64,000 nt of DNA from an uncultured Sphingobacteriaceae bacterium (GTDB taxonomy: Bacteria; Bacteroidota; Bacteroidia; Sphingobacteriales; Sphingobacteriaceae): contig CAMPKC010000002.1 of NCBI GenBank assembly GCA_946887045.1, positions 1 to 64,000 of the forward strand, given 5' to 3'. Below are positions 1 through 8,567 of the stretch, one piece after another. Within the stretch, counting starts at the first letter, position 1; each line of letters begins with the position of its first letter. The notes beneath the pieces were generated by a model. That model was not told the DNA's origin. It saw nothing but the letters and a program-made list of their open reading frames with translations, and did no database searches. A program made the position numbers and the translations under genes.

Positions 1-4
1 TTTG

Positions 5-77
5 TGATCCCGCTGGGATTCGAACCCAGGACCACTACATTAAAAGTGTAATGCTCTACCAGCTGAGCTACGGAATC
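5..77 (-). tRNA. tRNA-Lys (anticodon TTT)
   Basis: On the minus strand a complete 73-nt cloverleaf can be folded. The 7-bp acceptor stem pairs GATTCCG with CGGGATC (one G-T pair), the D-arm carries AGCTCAGCTGGTAGAGC, the anticodon loop is CTTTTAA with TTT as anticodon, and the T-arm contains GGTTCGAATCC. The discriminator base is A and the CCA end is not encoded. It lies at the window edge, so neighbouring tRNA genes cannot be seen. Confidence 0.95.
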
Positions 78-238
78 TTTTAAATCGAACGTTTAACCGT
101 TTCCTTTAAAGTGGTGCAAATATACGACTACAACCTATTGCTCGCAAGTTTTATTGAGATATTTCTCAAAATAGAAGCTAAGCTATTAGCTGTCAGTATA
201 AAAAGAATTTAAGCAGATGACTGTAGAACGGTTTTTTA

Positions 239-802
239 TTAAAACAAGCCTGGATTTTCAATTTTCTGTAGCGGAAACTCTTTAAATATCTGCCATTGCT
301 TTCCATTGTGCTTCAATAAACTGAAGTGATCAACCAAAAAAGAACGCTTAAATTTCTTGTTTTTGTACTCGTCCCAAATTACTGGAAACGCCTCAGGAGG
401 TATATCCCGGTAGGCAACAGTGATATGGGGATGGAATGTGGTATTCCCGGTATGTTCTTTCGGGTCTATTTTGTTTTTGTGAAAAACTGACGAGATCTCT
501 TTTTGCAAATCACCCAGCAAAGAGTTTTTCACAACAGAGATAAACAGAGTTTGAATGGTAAAACAGTCGTAATTCAAGAGATCTACTTTAAAAGGTGCAT
601 GGCTGTAGCCTATCGGTTTTAATACCTTCATCAAGTGATTTTCGAAATCCTCTTTAATATTCACCGGCCTGTACAACGTGATATGTACCGGCGGTTTTAA
701 AGCGGCATAAGTCCTGAATCTTTCCGACAGTTCTTCTTTGATCTCACGAATTTGCTCGGCCAATTCTAGCGGCGGCATTATCGCTGTAAGATATAAACTC
801 AT
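239..802 (-). CDS. 2H phosphoesterase / 2'-5' RNA ligase-like (LigT) protein
   Basis: This 187-residue cytoplasmic protein has the two signature tetrapeptides of the 2H phosphoesterase superfamily: H-I-T-L at about residues 40-43 and H-I-T-V at 126-129. Their spacing is typical of the LigT/CPDase fold. Known members hydrolyse 2',3'-cyclic phosphates or reversibly ligate RNA ends; the substrate here cannot be told from sequence. The length is normal for the family. It is a single gene divergent from dinB, with a 249-bp gap upstream that holds a palindromic GC-richer block. The ATG at 802 is the first in frame and gives a good N-terminus. Confidence 0.8.
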   Translation of the reverse strand: MSLYLTAIMPPLELAEQIREIKEELSERFRTYAALKPPVHITLYRPVNIKEDFENHLMKVLKPIGYSHAPFKVDLLNYDCFTIQTLFISVVKNSLLGDLQKEISSVFHKNKIDPKEHTGNTTFHPHITVAYRDIPPEAFPVIWDEYKNKKFKRSFLVDHFSLLKHNGKQWQIFKEFPLQKIENPGLF

Positions 803-1051
803 TCCTTTGTATTTAAGGTGGACGAGGCAAAATAAAACAACGAGACATGCCCCCGTTCATGTAACACTCAAGTTCGTACCTTGCCCGGGACTGCGTCGAC
901 CATCCTACGTTCGCGAACGTAAGATCCCCGAACGAGGTACGAACAAGGTAGGAATCAGAGTCATAAATCGAGGCCTAAAGATAAAAAGTTTGGTATTCAT
1001 TTTATTTGAATTTAGCTAATTTTATTAGCAGGATTTCTTATTTTTGTTAAG
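803..1051. other. dinB/LigT intergenic region with nested palindromes
   Basis: This gap between two divergent genes contains a block at about 862-955 that is more GC-rich than its flanks. It holds a perfect 16-bp palindrome (TACGTTCG/CGAACGTA, 906-921) nested between inverted arms GTTCGTACCT (872-881) and AGGTACGAAC (935-944). The dinB -7 box lies at its right end. The block could be an operator, a small REP-like or MITE-like repeat, or a remnant. I saw no second copy in the window. Confidence 0.5.
1039..1046 (+). promoter_or_regulatory. Candidate Bacteroidota -7 box for dinB
   Basis: TATTTTTG matches the Bacteroidota -7 consensus TAnnTTTG and ends 5 nt before the dinB ATG. No clear TTG -33 element sits 19-21 nt upstream, so support is partial. 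If used, the transcript would have almost no leader. Confidence 0.35.
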
Positions 1052-2236
1052 ATGAGCGAGAAGCGACACATAGTACATATTGACCTGGATTCGTTCTTCG
1101 TGTCTGTAGAGCGATTGAAAGACAAGGCACTGGAAAACAAACCTGTACTTATCGGCGGAAGTTCTCAAAGAGGTGTTGTCGCGTCATGTAGTTACGAAGC
1201 CAGGAAATTTGGAGTGCATTCTGCCATGCCAATGAAAAAGGCCCTTCAGCTTTGTCCCCGAGCCATTGTAATTGGCGGAAATTATTCGTCGTACAGCAAA
1301 GCCTCCGCAATGGTTACCCAGATTATAAAAGACAGGGTGCCACTTTTTGAGAAAACTTCGATAGACGAGTTTTACATAGACCTCACCGGGATGGATAAGT
1401 TTTTTGGGTGTTATCAGCTCGCCTCAGAATTGCGTCAATCCGTAATCAAAGAAACAGGTTTGCCTATTTCCTTCGGACTTTCTGCAAATAAAACTGTTTC
1501 AAAAATCGCAACCGGGCAAGCTAAACCTAACGGACAAATTTATGTGGAGCATGGAAAAGAAAAAGAGTTTCTCGCTCCCTTGCCGGTTTCAAAAATTCCA
1601 ATGGTCGGAGAAAAGGCCTGCGAACTGCTGTACAGTATTGGCGTTCATAAGATCGCCGATCTGCAGGCTCAGAATGTAAAAAACCTTGAACGCCATTTCG
1701 GAAAAATGGGTTTAGTGATGTGGAACAAGGCAAATGGAATTGACGATTCTCCGGTTAGCCCCTACCATCAACGTAAATCCATTTCAAGCGAAAACACCTT
1801 CCCAAAAGATGTGTCAGACCTTTCCGTTCTGCAGCAATTACTGATCTCGATGCTCGAACAGCTCACGTTTAAGCTGCGTATGGAGAATAAAGTCGCTTCA
1901 TGCCTGGCGGTTAAAATCAGGTACTCCAATTTCGAAACCTTTAGTCAGCAAATCACTATGCCGCCCACACATTCTGACATTCTCCTCATTCCTGAACTGA
2001 AAAAATTACTCAATCAGGCATACGATCCTGCAAGGCCGGTTAGACTTATCGGATTAAGGCTAAGTCAGCTTTCTGAAGGCTCATACCAGCCGGGATTATT
2101 TGATAATCACGAACGTAACGAAAAACTTTACGAAGCTTTAGATAAATTAAATAACCGTTTCGGCACAAAAACCGTATCACGGGCATCCACATTTGGAATC
2201 TCCTCAAGAGAATTTAATCCGTTTATACGAGACTAA
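1052..2236 (+). CDS. dinB: DNA polymerase IV (Y-family translesion polymerase)
   Basis: This is a full-length 394-residue Y-family polymerase for error-prone bypass synthesis. The palm carries HIDLDSFF (Asp11 and Asp13 region), the YSSYSKAS segment near 78-85 and the catalytic SIDE motif at about 103-106 (Asp105, Glu106). A helix-hairpin-helix thumb region (VPMVGEKACELL) follows, then the little-finger domain. Near the C-terminus QPGLF (about 346-350) resembles a sliding-clamp binding motif, though residues follow it. It is probably monocistronic. I see no clear LexA-type box upstream. Confidence 0.95.
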   Translation: MSEKRHIVHIDLDSFFVSVERLKDKALENKPVLIGGSSQRGVVASCSYEARKFGVHSAMPMKKALQLCPRAIVIGGNYSSYSKASAMVTQIIKDRVPLFEKTSIDEFYIDLTGMDKFFGCYQLASELRQSVIKETGLPISFGLSANKTVSKIATGQAKPNGQIYVEHGKEKEFLAPLPVSKIPMVGEKACELLYSIGVHKIADLQAQNVKNLERHFGKMGLVMWNKANGIDDSPVSPYHQRKSISSENTFPKDVSDLSVLQQLLISMLEQLTFKLRMENKVASCLAVKIRYSNFETFSQQITMPPTHSDILLIPELKKLLNQAYDPARPVRLIGLRLSQLSEGSYQPGLFDNHERNEKLYEALDKLNNRFGTKTVSRASTFGISSREFNPFIRD

Positions 2237-2250
2237 AAGGAATTTCACCG

Positions 2251-2280
2251 TTGATAATTCAATTTTCAATTGTAGTTTTG
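2251..2280 (+). promoter_or_regulatory. Bacteroidota-type promoter of the GmhB-like gene
   Basis: TTG at 2251-2253, a 19-nt spacer, then TAGTTTTG at 2273-2280 exactly match the Bacteroidota pattern TTG-N19-TAnnTTTG. The start codon follows only 4 nt after the -7 box, so transcription would start at or next to the ATG and give a leaderless or nearly leaderless mRNA. Confidence 0.6.
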
Positions 2281-2284
2281 GCCC

Positions 2285-2776
2285 ATGCAAACTAATAAAG
2301 CTGTTTTTTTAGACAGAGATGGGGTTTTGAATAAGGAATTAGGAGATTATGTATGCAAACTTGAAGATTTTCATGTACTTGAGCATAATTTTGAACCTTT
2401 AAAGAGATTGCAGGATCAGGGTTACCTGCTCATTGTAATTACCAATCAGGGAGGTGTTGCAAAAGGATGGTATAGCGAAGATACGCTAAGCAAGATGCAT
2501 CAGCACCTAAAAAACACCTATAGTGCACAGGGAATTCATATTACTGAAATTTATTACTGCCGCCACCATCCAATGTATAATGGCGCTTGCCTTTGCAGGA
2601 AGCCTGGTTCTATGATGCTCGAAAAAGCCATCGCCAGGTATAATGTTGATAAATCTAAATCTTATTTTATTGGCGACCGCGAGCGGGATGTTATCGCCGG
2701 CGAGGCAGCGGGTGTTACAGGCATATTAATAGATTCCGATCAGCCGCTTTCGGAAGTGATGCATTTGATAGTATAA
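2285..2776 (+). CDS. gmhB: HAD-family phosphatase, GmhB-like (heptose-1,7-bisphosphate 7-phosphatase)
   Basis: This 163-residue protein of the HAD-IIIA type has the motif I FLDRDGV (nucleophile Asp10, Asp12) and motif II TNQGGV. It also has a Zn-binding loop with Cys92, His94, Cys102 and Cys104 (CRHHP...CLC) and the final GDRERD metal-binding motif. This set matches GmhB, which removes the 7-phosphate of heptose bisphosphate in LPS core precursor synthesis; histidinol phosphatases share the fold and cannot be fully excluded. No other heptose genes are adjacent. The start is fixed by the near-leaderless promoter. Confidence 0.75.
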   Translation: MQTNKAVFLDRDGVLNKELGDYVCKLEDFHVLEHNFEPLKRLQDQGYLLIVITNQGGVAKGWYSEDTLSKMHQHLKNTYSAQGIHITEIYYCRHHPMYNGACLCRKPGSMMLEKAIARYNVDKSKSYFIGDRERDVIAGEAAGVTGILIDSDQPLSEVMHLIV

Positions 2777-2812
2777 AAAAAAATGATCCGATGTAGAGCC
2801 ATCGGATCATTT
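2775..2812 (-). terminator. Rho-independent terminator of clpB
   Basis: A perfect 13-bp stem (2781-2793 with 2800-2812) and 6-nt loop TAGAGC lie between the convergent gmhB and clpB genes. The A-run at 2775-2783 becomes a U-tract when read leftward, so it serves clpB best. It may also act weakly rightward. Confidence 0.85.
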
Positions 2813-2842
2813 CCAGATATTCATCCTCAACTGTTTTACCCT

Positions 2843-5458
2843 TTAAACATTCACTTCCTCAACTTTATCTTTGTTCAGGAAAACGAATTTATTTTCGAAC
2901 ACTTCCAGTAAGATCCGGCTTTCTTTATCCACTTTACCAGACAAGATTTCTTTGGAAAGCTCGTTCAAGATACGTTTTTGGATAACCCGCTTTAAGGGCC
3001 TTGCTCCAAATTGAGGATCGTAACCCAGTTGCGCAAGCCAATCCAATGCATCAGAAGAAGCTTCTATTTGAATTCCCATTTCAGCAAGTGTCTGGGCGAC
3101 CTGATTAAACTGAAGTGCCGCGATATCTCTGATTTCATTTCTGTTCAACGGAGTAAACATTATCAGCTCATCAATCCGGTTTAAAAACTCCGGACGAATA
3201 GTTTGCTTCAACAGTTCAAAAAGCTCGTTCTTGGTTTTCGCCACAACTTCCTCGTGGTTAATATCGGTAAGCTCCTTGAAATTCTCTTGTATAAGATGCG
3301 ATCCGATATTTGAAGTCATAATGATGATTGTATTTTTAAAGTTCACCACACGGCCCTTATTGTCTGTCAAGCGACCATCATCCAATACCTGTAAAAGTAT
3401 ATTAAACACGTCCGGGTGAGCCTTTTCTATTTCATCGAGCAAAATCACACTGTAAGGCTTCCTTCTCACCGCTTCGGTTAACTGTCCGCCTTCATCATAG
3501 CCCACATATCCCGGAGGCGCACCGATTAACCTGGAAACGGAGTGACGTTCCTGGTATTCGCTCATATCAATCCGGACCATCGAATGTTCATCATTAAACA
3601 GGAACTCGGCCAGCGCTTTTGCAAGCTCGGTTTTACCTACGCCGGTAGTTCCTAAGAAAATGAATGATCCAATCGGCTTGCGTTTGTCCTGTAAGCCTGC
3701 CCGCGACCGGCGAATCGCATCCGAAATGGCTTCTATAGCCTCCTCCTGCCCAGCCACACGTTTATGCAGCTCCTGTTCTAAATGAAGAAGCTTTTCACGC
3801 TCACTTTGAATCATTTTCGTCACAGGAATTCCTGTCCATCGGGAAACTACGCCGGCAATGTCCTCAGAAGTAACTTCTTCCTTCAACATTCTGCCTCCCG
3901 ATTGCTTTGCTTCCAGCTCTTTCTTTAATGCCTCAAGCTTATCCTGCGATTCTTTAATTTTTCCGTAGCGTATTTCAGCTACACGACCATAATCGCCCGC
4001 TCGCTCGGCCTGTTCGGCTTCGAGCTTAAAGTCCTCAATCTTTTTAACTTCATTATTTATCCCGTCAACCAGATCCTTTTCTCCTTGCCAGCTTGCCCTT
4101 AATGAGTCCCGGTCGGCAGAAAGATTCGCAATTTCCTGGCTTAACTCAGCAACTTTCTTCTCGTCATTTTCACGTTTGATAGCCTCACGTTCAATCTCAA
4201 GCTGCATAATTTTTCGCTCCAGTTCATCCACAGCTTCCGGAACAGAATCCATCTCCAGGCGCAGTTTAGAAGCAGCCTCGTCCATTAAATCGATTGCCTT
4301 GTCGGGCAAGAACCTGTCGGAAATATACCGCTGAGAAAGCTCTACAGCTGCAATAATCGCTTCGTCCTTAATCCGCACTTTATGATGAGTTTCGTACCGT
4401 TCCTTCAATCCGCGAAGAATAGAGATGGCATCCTGTGTGTCCGGCTCGTCTACCATCACCTTTTGAAAACGACGCTCAAGTGCTTTATCTTTTTCGAGAT
4501 ATTTCTGATATTCATTCAGGGTGGTGGCACCAATCGAGCGTAATTCGCCGCGGGCAAGTGCTGGTTTTAAAATATTGGCCGCGTCCATAGCGCCCTCGCC
4601 GCCCCCGGCTCCTACAAGTGTATGTATCTCGTCAATAAACAATATAATCTCACCATCGCTTTGTGTAACCTCTTTGATAACCGCTTTCAGGCGTTCCTCA
4701 AACTCGCCTTTATACTTGGCTCCGGCGATAAGAGCGCCCATATCCAACGAGTACACAGTTTTTGATTTGAGGTTTTCTGGCACGTCGCCTTTTATAATCC
4801 GGAACGCAATTCCTTCCGCAATGGCAGTTTTACCCACGCCGGGCTCACCAATTAAAATCGGATTATTTTTAGTCCGGCGAGACAAAATCTGTATCACCCT
4901 CCGAATTTCATCATCACGCCCGATTACCGGATCAAGCTTGCCCGATTCGGCAAACTCGTTCAAATTCCGGGCGTATTTATTCAGCGCATTGTAAGTAGCC
5001 TCGGCATTTTGGTCGGTAACACGACTGTCGCCCCGCAGCTCTGTGATAGCTTTTTTAAGGTCCTTTTCGGTAACACCGGCATCTTTTAGCATGCCGCTGG
5101 TTTTATCATTGGCATTTAAAATCCCCAGTAGAATATGCTCTACCGATACAAACTCGTCCTTAAATTCCTTCAGATAGCTCTGTGCCTTCTGAAGAGCCGA
5201 ATTCGCCGAAGACGACAAGTAAATATCACTTCCGCTAACTTTGGGATAGCTTTGAATTTCTGCATCCAAAACCGTGTTCAGCCGGTTCAGGTTCACATTT
5301 AGTTTCTTCAAAAGGTAGTTGATTACATTTTCATCAACCATAAGCAGGGCTTTAAGCAGGTGCGCATTCTCAATGGCCTGCTGCTGATTTCCACCTGCAA
5401 TTTCCGAAGCCTTCTGAACAGCTTCCTGTGCTTTGATTGTAAAATTGTTAAAGTTCAT
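2843..5458 (-). CDS. clpB: ATP-dependent disaggregase ClpB (Hsp100)
   Basis: This 871-residue protein has the complete ClpB layout: two Clp N-terminal repeats (about 1-145), a first AAA+ module with Walker A GEPGVGKT (204-211), a coiled-coil middle domain (about 405-530) and a second AAA+ module with GTTGVGKT (about 600). The conserved linker [10 protein letters not shown] precedes the second module. The middle domain separates ClpB from ClpA/C. With DnaK it extracts proteins from aggregates in the cytoplasm. It is monocistronic, with a strong terminator. I found no CIRCE element upstream, so its heat control is not visible. Confidence 0.97.
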   Translation of the reverse strand: MNFNNFTIKAQEAVQKASEIAGGNQQQAIENAHLLKALLMVDENVINYLLKKLNVNLNRLNTVLDAEIQSYPKVSGSDIYLSSSANSALQKAQSYLKEFKDEFVSVEHILLGILNANDKTSGMLKDAGVTEKDLKKAITELRGDSRVTDQNAEATYNALNKYARNLNEFAESGKLDPVIGRDDEIRRVIQILSRRTKNNPILIGEPGVGKTAIAEGIAFRIIKGDVPENLKSKTVYSLDMGALIAGAKYKGEFEERLKAVIKEVTQSDGEIILFIDEIHTLVGAGGGEGAMDAANILKPALARGELRSIGATTLNEYQKYLEKDKALERRFQKVMVDEPDTQDAISILRGLKERYETHHKVRIKDEAIIAAVELSQRYISDRFLPDKAIDLMDEAASKLRLEMDSVPEAVDELERKIMQLEIEREAIKRENDEKKVAELSQEIANLSADRDSLRASWQGEKDLVDGINNEVKKIEDFKLEAEQAERAGDYGRVAEIRYGKIKESQDKLEALKKELEAKQSGGRMLKEEVTSEDIAGVVSRWTGIPVTKMIQSEREKLLHLEQELHKRVAGQEEAIEAISDAIRRSRAGLQDKRKPIGSFIFLGTTGVGKTELAKALAEFLFNDEHSMVRIDMSEYQERHSVSRLIGAPPGYVGYDEGGQLTEAVRRKPYSVILLDEIEKAHPDVFNILLQVLDDGRLTDNKGRVVNFKNTIIIMTSNIGSHLIQENFKELTDINHEEVVAKTKNELFELLKQTIRPEFLNRIDELIMFTPLNRNEIRDIAALQFNQVAQTLAEMGIQIEASSDALDWLAQLGYDPQFGARPLKRVIQKRILNELSKEILSGKVDKESRILLEVFENKFVFLNKDKVEEVNV

Positions 5459-5779
5459 AATGCTAATGTGTCTTCAAAACAATTGCCACAAGCATTTTGA
5501 TTCAGAATAAGGAATTTTTGTCTCGTAAATTTATTACCGAATGACTAAAAGTCTGATAAATAATAATTTGTACTGAAAAAATGGCTTTTTTTTTGGAAAA
5601 GAATGGAGCGTCATTGTCGCGAATTTAGTCCCGCTTTTATTGCAAGCCGCCGACTTCCCCAATCACTTCGGGCTTTCCATGCAATCGGGTTTAAATGGGA
5701 TTGGCAGTGCTTTTATCGGACCTATTAAATTTCAAAAACCGCAGACAACGTTTGAAACGTTGTCTGTGGTGAGTATCCT
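5459..5779. other. clpB upstream region and lipoprotein terminator
   Basis: This 321-bp non-coding gap must contain the clpB promoter reading leftward, but no clean TTG-N19-TAnnTTTG match was seen. Its right part holds the terminator of the following lipoprotein gene. Short open frames here have no coding features. Confidence 0.5.
5734..5769 (-). terminator. Rho-independent terminator of the small lipoprotein gene
   Basis: A 14-bp stem (5739-5752 with 5756-5769, one G-U pair) and a TGA loop, read leftward, are followed by a U-tract from the A-run at 5734-5738. The stem starts 11 nt after the stop codon at 5780. Confidence 0.85.
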
Positions 5780-6202
5780 CTACTCAAAAACCACTTTCTC
5801 CGGCCCGGATATTTTTTCGATATGGCAAGCACATTTCCCACCGGAAACTACAAATGAAGTACTCTTCTTTTGATTGGTTTTAGGATTCACCGCGCTTACA
5901 TCGATAGTATCACCTTTGGGTGAAAGGTTTTTAGTATCACTATCGGTTACAACCGCATAATTGCCTTTAAAATTAACAGTGTCAACTTCAAAAGCTTGCG
6001 TAGACTTTCCTGTTCTTCTGATGATTGCAGAAAAATCTTTTACAGTAATCGGCTGACCGGAGGCATCTTCAAATCTAAGCGACACCGTTCTGAATTCCTG
6101 CGTGCAAATTAATGAGGGGCAATCTGCTTCGACTACCTGTTCGCTGCACGACACAACAAACAAAGCAAAAAAAGGAAGTAAATAAGGAAATTTCATAGCC
6201 AT
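5780..6202 (-). CDS. Small secreted lipoprotein of unknown function
   Basis: The protein (about 140 residues) begins with a short signal peptide ending in a lipobox (FVVSCS), so the mature form is an anchored lipoprotein. The body has strand-rich segments such as RTVSLRFEDASGQPITVKDF, like a small carboxypeptidase-regulatory or Ig-type fold, and a final Cys pair (CACH). I do not recognise a named family. The frame is open to 6223, but the ATG codons at 6202 or 6196 place the signal peptide better. It sits alone behind the pyrE operon with its own terminator. Confidence 0.6.
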   Translation of the reverse strand: MAMKFPYLLPFFALFVVSCSEQVVEADCPSLICTQEFRTVSLRFEDASGQPITVKDFSAIIRRTGKSTQAFEVDTVNFKGNYAVVTDSDTKNLSPKGDTIDVSAVNPKTNQKKSTSFVVSGGKCACHIEKISGPEKVVFE

Positions 6203-6245
6203 TCTTTTAATTATTACGTGCATACCGAATGATACGCTACGCAGA

Positions 6246-6641
6246 TTAAAGAACTTTTCTGAGAGTTTCGGTTTGGTGATTAACCAATTTTTGCAAAGGT
6301 CCGCTGGCCATCATCCTCATCATCATATTCAACTCTGCCGAGATGGTCAAAATAGCCTCAGTAACATTGTTACCCAGATCTGCAACTACCCAACGCATAT
6401 CCACATTAAAAGGAACTTCGTCTGCCGGTACTATGATAATTGTTTGATCTTCTATCCGGTTGGAAATTTTCAAAGACAACTTAGCCATGTTCTGCACAGA
6501 GAAGCGGGCTTCATCTGTAGTCGACGACCAATTGGAAATATTATCCGGCATTAATTTCTGATGATTATTAAAATCAGACAGAAAATTATACACATCGTGA
6601 ACCGGTTTATCGATTTCTATTTTACTTTCAAAAATTGACAT
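6246..6641 (-). CDS. SRPBCC (START/polyketide cyclase-like) protein
   Basis: This 131-residue protein has the SRPBCC helix-grip pattern: an N-terminal strand SKIEIDKPVHDVYNFLSDFNN, a twisted sheet and a long C-terminal helix rich in Met (MMMRMMASGPLQKL). Such folds bind small hydrophobic ligands; the ligand is unknown. The frame extends upstream into pyrE, but the ATG at 6641 comes just 4 nt after the pyrE stop codon, which indicates translational coupling. The upstream extension is a pyrE shadow. Confidence 0.75.
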   Translation of the reverse strand: MSIFESKIEIDKPVHDVYNFLSDFNNHQKLMPDNISNWSSTTDEARFSVQNMAKLSLKISNRIEDQTIIIVPADEVPFNVDMRWVVADLGNNVTEAILTISAELNMMMRMMASGPLQKLVNHQTETLRKVL

Positions 6642-6645
6642 AAGA

Positions 6646-7308
6646 CTATTTAACTGCGTTTTCAATCGCGTTTCCCCAATCTGCCGGGTTATCACGCCAC
6701 TTACGTAACAGTTCAAGGTCATCTTTGTTGATAAAACGATGTTCGGAAGCGTAATCAACTAATGCATTGTAGTTAGAGAGTGTTGAGAAACGACATTTTG
6801 CCTTGGCAAAGTTATTGGTTGCTTCATCCAAACCATAGCTGAATATAGCTACCAAACCTGCAACATCGCATCCCGCCTGACGCAATGCTTCTACAGCTTG
6901 CAAACTGCTTTTCCCAGTCGAGATCAGATCCTCAACCACAACAACACGCTGGCCTTCAAAAATTTCCCCTTCAATTAAGCTACCCGTTCCATGTTCTTTT
7001 GCTTTAGAACGAACATAAGCGAAAGGCAAGCCAAGCTCCTGGGCAACCAATACTCCCTGAGGAATACCGGCAGTGGCAACTCCGGCAATTAACCCGACTG
7101 AGCCAAATTCTTCCTGAACAAGTGCGGTTAAATTTTGTCTGATATATGTTCTGATGGTTGGATGAGAGAGAGTTATGCGATTATCACAATAAATTGGAGA
7201 TTTTAATCCTGATGCCCATGTAAAAGGGTTGTTCGGTTGTAATTTAATTGCTTTTATTTGTAATAAAAACTCAGCGACTTTCTGTTCAATCTCACTTTTG
7301 TTGATCAT
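6646..7308 (-). CDS. pyrE: Orotate phosphoribosyltransferase
   Basis: This 220-residue type I phosphoribosyltransferase makes OMP from orotate and PRPP in pyrimidine synthesis. The PRPP-binding loop VVVVEDLISTGKS is intact. Upstream are the typical WASGLKSPIYCDNR substrate segment and the flexible AYVRSKAKEHGTG loop. Length is normal. It heads a two-gene operon with the SRPBCC gene. Its ATG overlaps, on the opposite strand, a possible ATG of the NUDIX gene, leaving no intergenic promoter space between the divergent genes. Confidence 0.96.
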   Translation of the reverse strand: MINKSEIEQKVAEFLLQIKAIKLQPNNPFTWASGLKSPIYCDNRITLSHPTIRTYIRQNLTALVQEEFGSVGLIAGVATAGIPQGVLVAQELGLPFAYVRSKAKEHGTGSLIEGEIFEGQRVVVVEDLISTGKSSLQAVEALRQAGCDVAGLVAIFSYGLDEATNNFAKAKCRFSTLSNYNALVDYASEHRFINKDDLELLRKWRDNPADWGNAIENAVK

Positions 7309-7315
7309 GGCACAA

Positions 7316-7912
7316 ATGTATAGAATTTATATTAACGATACTGCTCTTATCATAGCAGATTTTTTACCCGGAGGACTAGGAAATTATCAACAAATGGATG
7401 CGGACGACTTTGATTTCGCCAAATTTTACAAGGCAGTTCAGGGTGCTCCGGCTTCTATAAATGTGATACTTACAAAAGAACCGAAAGCTTTTTTTAAGAG
7501 CCTGAGACAGCCTTTTCTGTTTATAAGGGCAGCCGGAGGCGTGGTTCGATGCGATGAAAATCAGTTCCTTTTTATTTTCAGAAATGGAAAATGGGATTTG
7601 CCAAAAGGTAAACTGGATTTAGGCGAAAAAACAAAAAAAGCAGCAGTAAGAGAGGTGGAAGAAGAGTGCGGAATAAAAGTGGCAAGGCTGGGAGATCTGC
7701 TTTGCAAAACCTGGCATGTATACGAAGAAAAAGGACGGATTGTGTTCAAAAAAACTAATTGGTATACAATGAAAGCCGAGCGTCAGGAACTTGTGCCGCA
7801 GCTGGAAGAAGGTATTACCGAAGCTCGTTGGCTTGCCTCTGGCGACTTTGACTATATTAAGCAGAATACCTATCCCCTTATTCGTGATGTTATTAGCTTG
7901 TTAGAAGTTTAA
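7316..7912 (+). CDS. NUDIX hydrolase
   Basis: The 198-residue protein carries a perfect Nudix box G-x5-E-x7-R-E-V-E-E-E-C-G-I at about residues 96-118. Known members cleave nucleoside diphosphates linked to another moiety using Mg2+. The substrate is not predictable. The N-terminal ~65 residues form a separate strand-helix region seen in Bacteroidota NUDIX proteins. The frame is open further upstream, but that part overlaps pyrE. The likely start is the ATG at 7316; the ATG at 7307 overlaps the pyrE start codon. The promoter must lie inside pyrE. Confidence 0.85.
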   Translation: MYRIYINDTALIIADFLPGGLGNYQQMDADDFDFAKFYKAVQGAPASINVILTKEPKAFFKSLRQPFLFIRAAGGVVRCDENQFLFIFRNGKWDLPKGKLDLGEKTKKAAVREVEEECGIKVARLGDLLCKTWHVYEEKGRIVFKKTNWYTMKAERQELVPQLEEGITEARWLASGDFDYIKQNTYPLIRDVISLLEV

Positions 7913-7941
7913 CAGTGATGTTTGAAATGTGTGAGCTGGTA

Positions 7942-7967
7942 TTCAGCACACACATTCATGTGCTGAA
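7942..7967. terminator. Hairpin between convergent NUDIX and coaD genes
   Basis: A perfect 9-bp stem TTCAGCACA/TGTGCTGAA with an 8-nt loop sits in the 64-bp gap between converging genes. There is no long U-tract on either side, so it is a weak bidirectional terminator candidate. Confidence 0.5.
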
Positions 7968-7976
7968 CATCGGTTT

Positions 7977-8438
7977 CTATAAAAACTCGAGTGCCTCCTT
8001 TGGCACGAACTGACTTACATCGCCTTTGTGTCGCAAAATATCCCTCACAATTGTTGAGCTTATCGATGAATATCCCGGATTACTCAAAATAAAAATACTC
8101 TCAATTGAAGGTTCGAGGGCGTGATTCATTTGAGCAATTGCCTTTTCGTACTCAAAATCTGATACTGTCCGAATACCCCGCAACATATATTGAGCACCTA
8201 TTTCCTTGCAAAAATTTACCGTAAGTCCTTGATAAGAGGTTACCTCGATTTTTGGCTCTGATTTAAAAACCGCCTGCAAAATTTGGATCCTGATCTCGGT
8301 GCTGAGTTTAGAACGTTTTGAACTATTGTCCCCAACACCCACAATAACTTTATCGAATAACGAAACCGAACGTTTTAAGATATCAACATGAGCAATGGTT
8401 ACAGGATCGAACGAACCCGGGAAAAGTGCGATTTTCAT
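7977..8438 (-). CDS. coaD: Phosphopantetheine adenylyltransferase
   Basis: This 153-residue nucleotidyltransferase catalyses the fourth step of coenzyme A synthesis (ATP + 4'-phosphopantetheine to dephospho-CoA). The N-terminal FPGSFDPVTIAH holds the TxxH signature (His18), and the C-terminal YSSISSTIVRDI matches the ISSTxVR motif. Length is typical of bacterial CoaD. It probably belongs to a leftward group with rsmD and the DUF3822 gene, although a 129-bp A-rich gap separates them. Confidence 0.96.
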   Translation of the reverse strand: MKIALFPGSFDPVTIAHVDILKRSVSLFDKVIVGVGDNSSKRSKLSTEIRIQILQAVFKSEPKIEVTSYQGLTVNFCKEIGAQYMLRGIRTVSDFEYEKAIAQMNHALEPSIESIFILSNPGYSSISSTIVRDILRHKGDVSQFVPKEALEFL

Positions 8439-8567
8439 AGCTTAAAGGTAAAAGCTTAAAGGGAAAAAGCAAAAGGATATTAAAAGAGTTGAAAGGCTAA
8501 AAGTGAAAAGTTAAAAGTGAAAGATAAACGCGAACAGGTTTATTAAAAAGTTTGTGGCAAAATACAA
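8439..8567. repeat. A-rich degenerate short repeats between coaD and rsmD
   Basis: The gap is built of degenerate purine-rich units such as AAAGG, TTAAAG and AAAAGTG. The clearest pair is TAAAAGTGAAA at 8498-8508 and 8512-8522, a 14-nt period. It may be slippage-derived filler. Confidence 0.45.

Noticed and set aside
738..1019. 93-codon plus-strand frame overlapping the 2H phosphoesterase start
   Set aside because: Runs through the palindromic gap, low-quality composition, no family features; overlaps a recognisable gene.
4521..4994. 157-codon frame antisense to clpB
   Set aside because: Lies fully inside the conserved AAA+ region of clpB on the other strand; a shadow frame.
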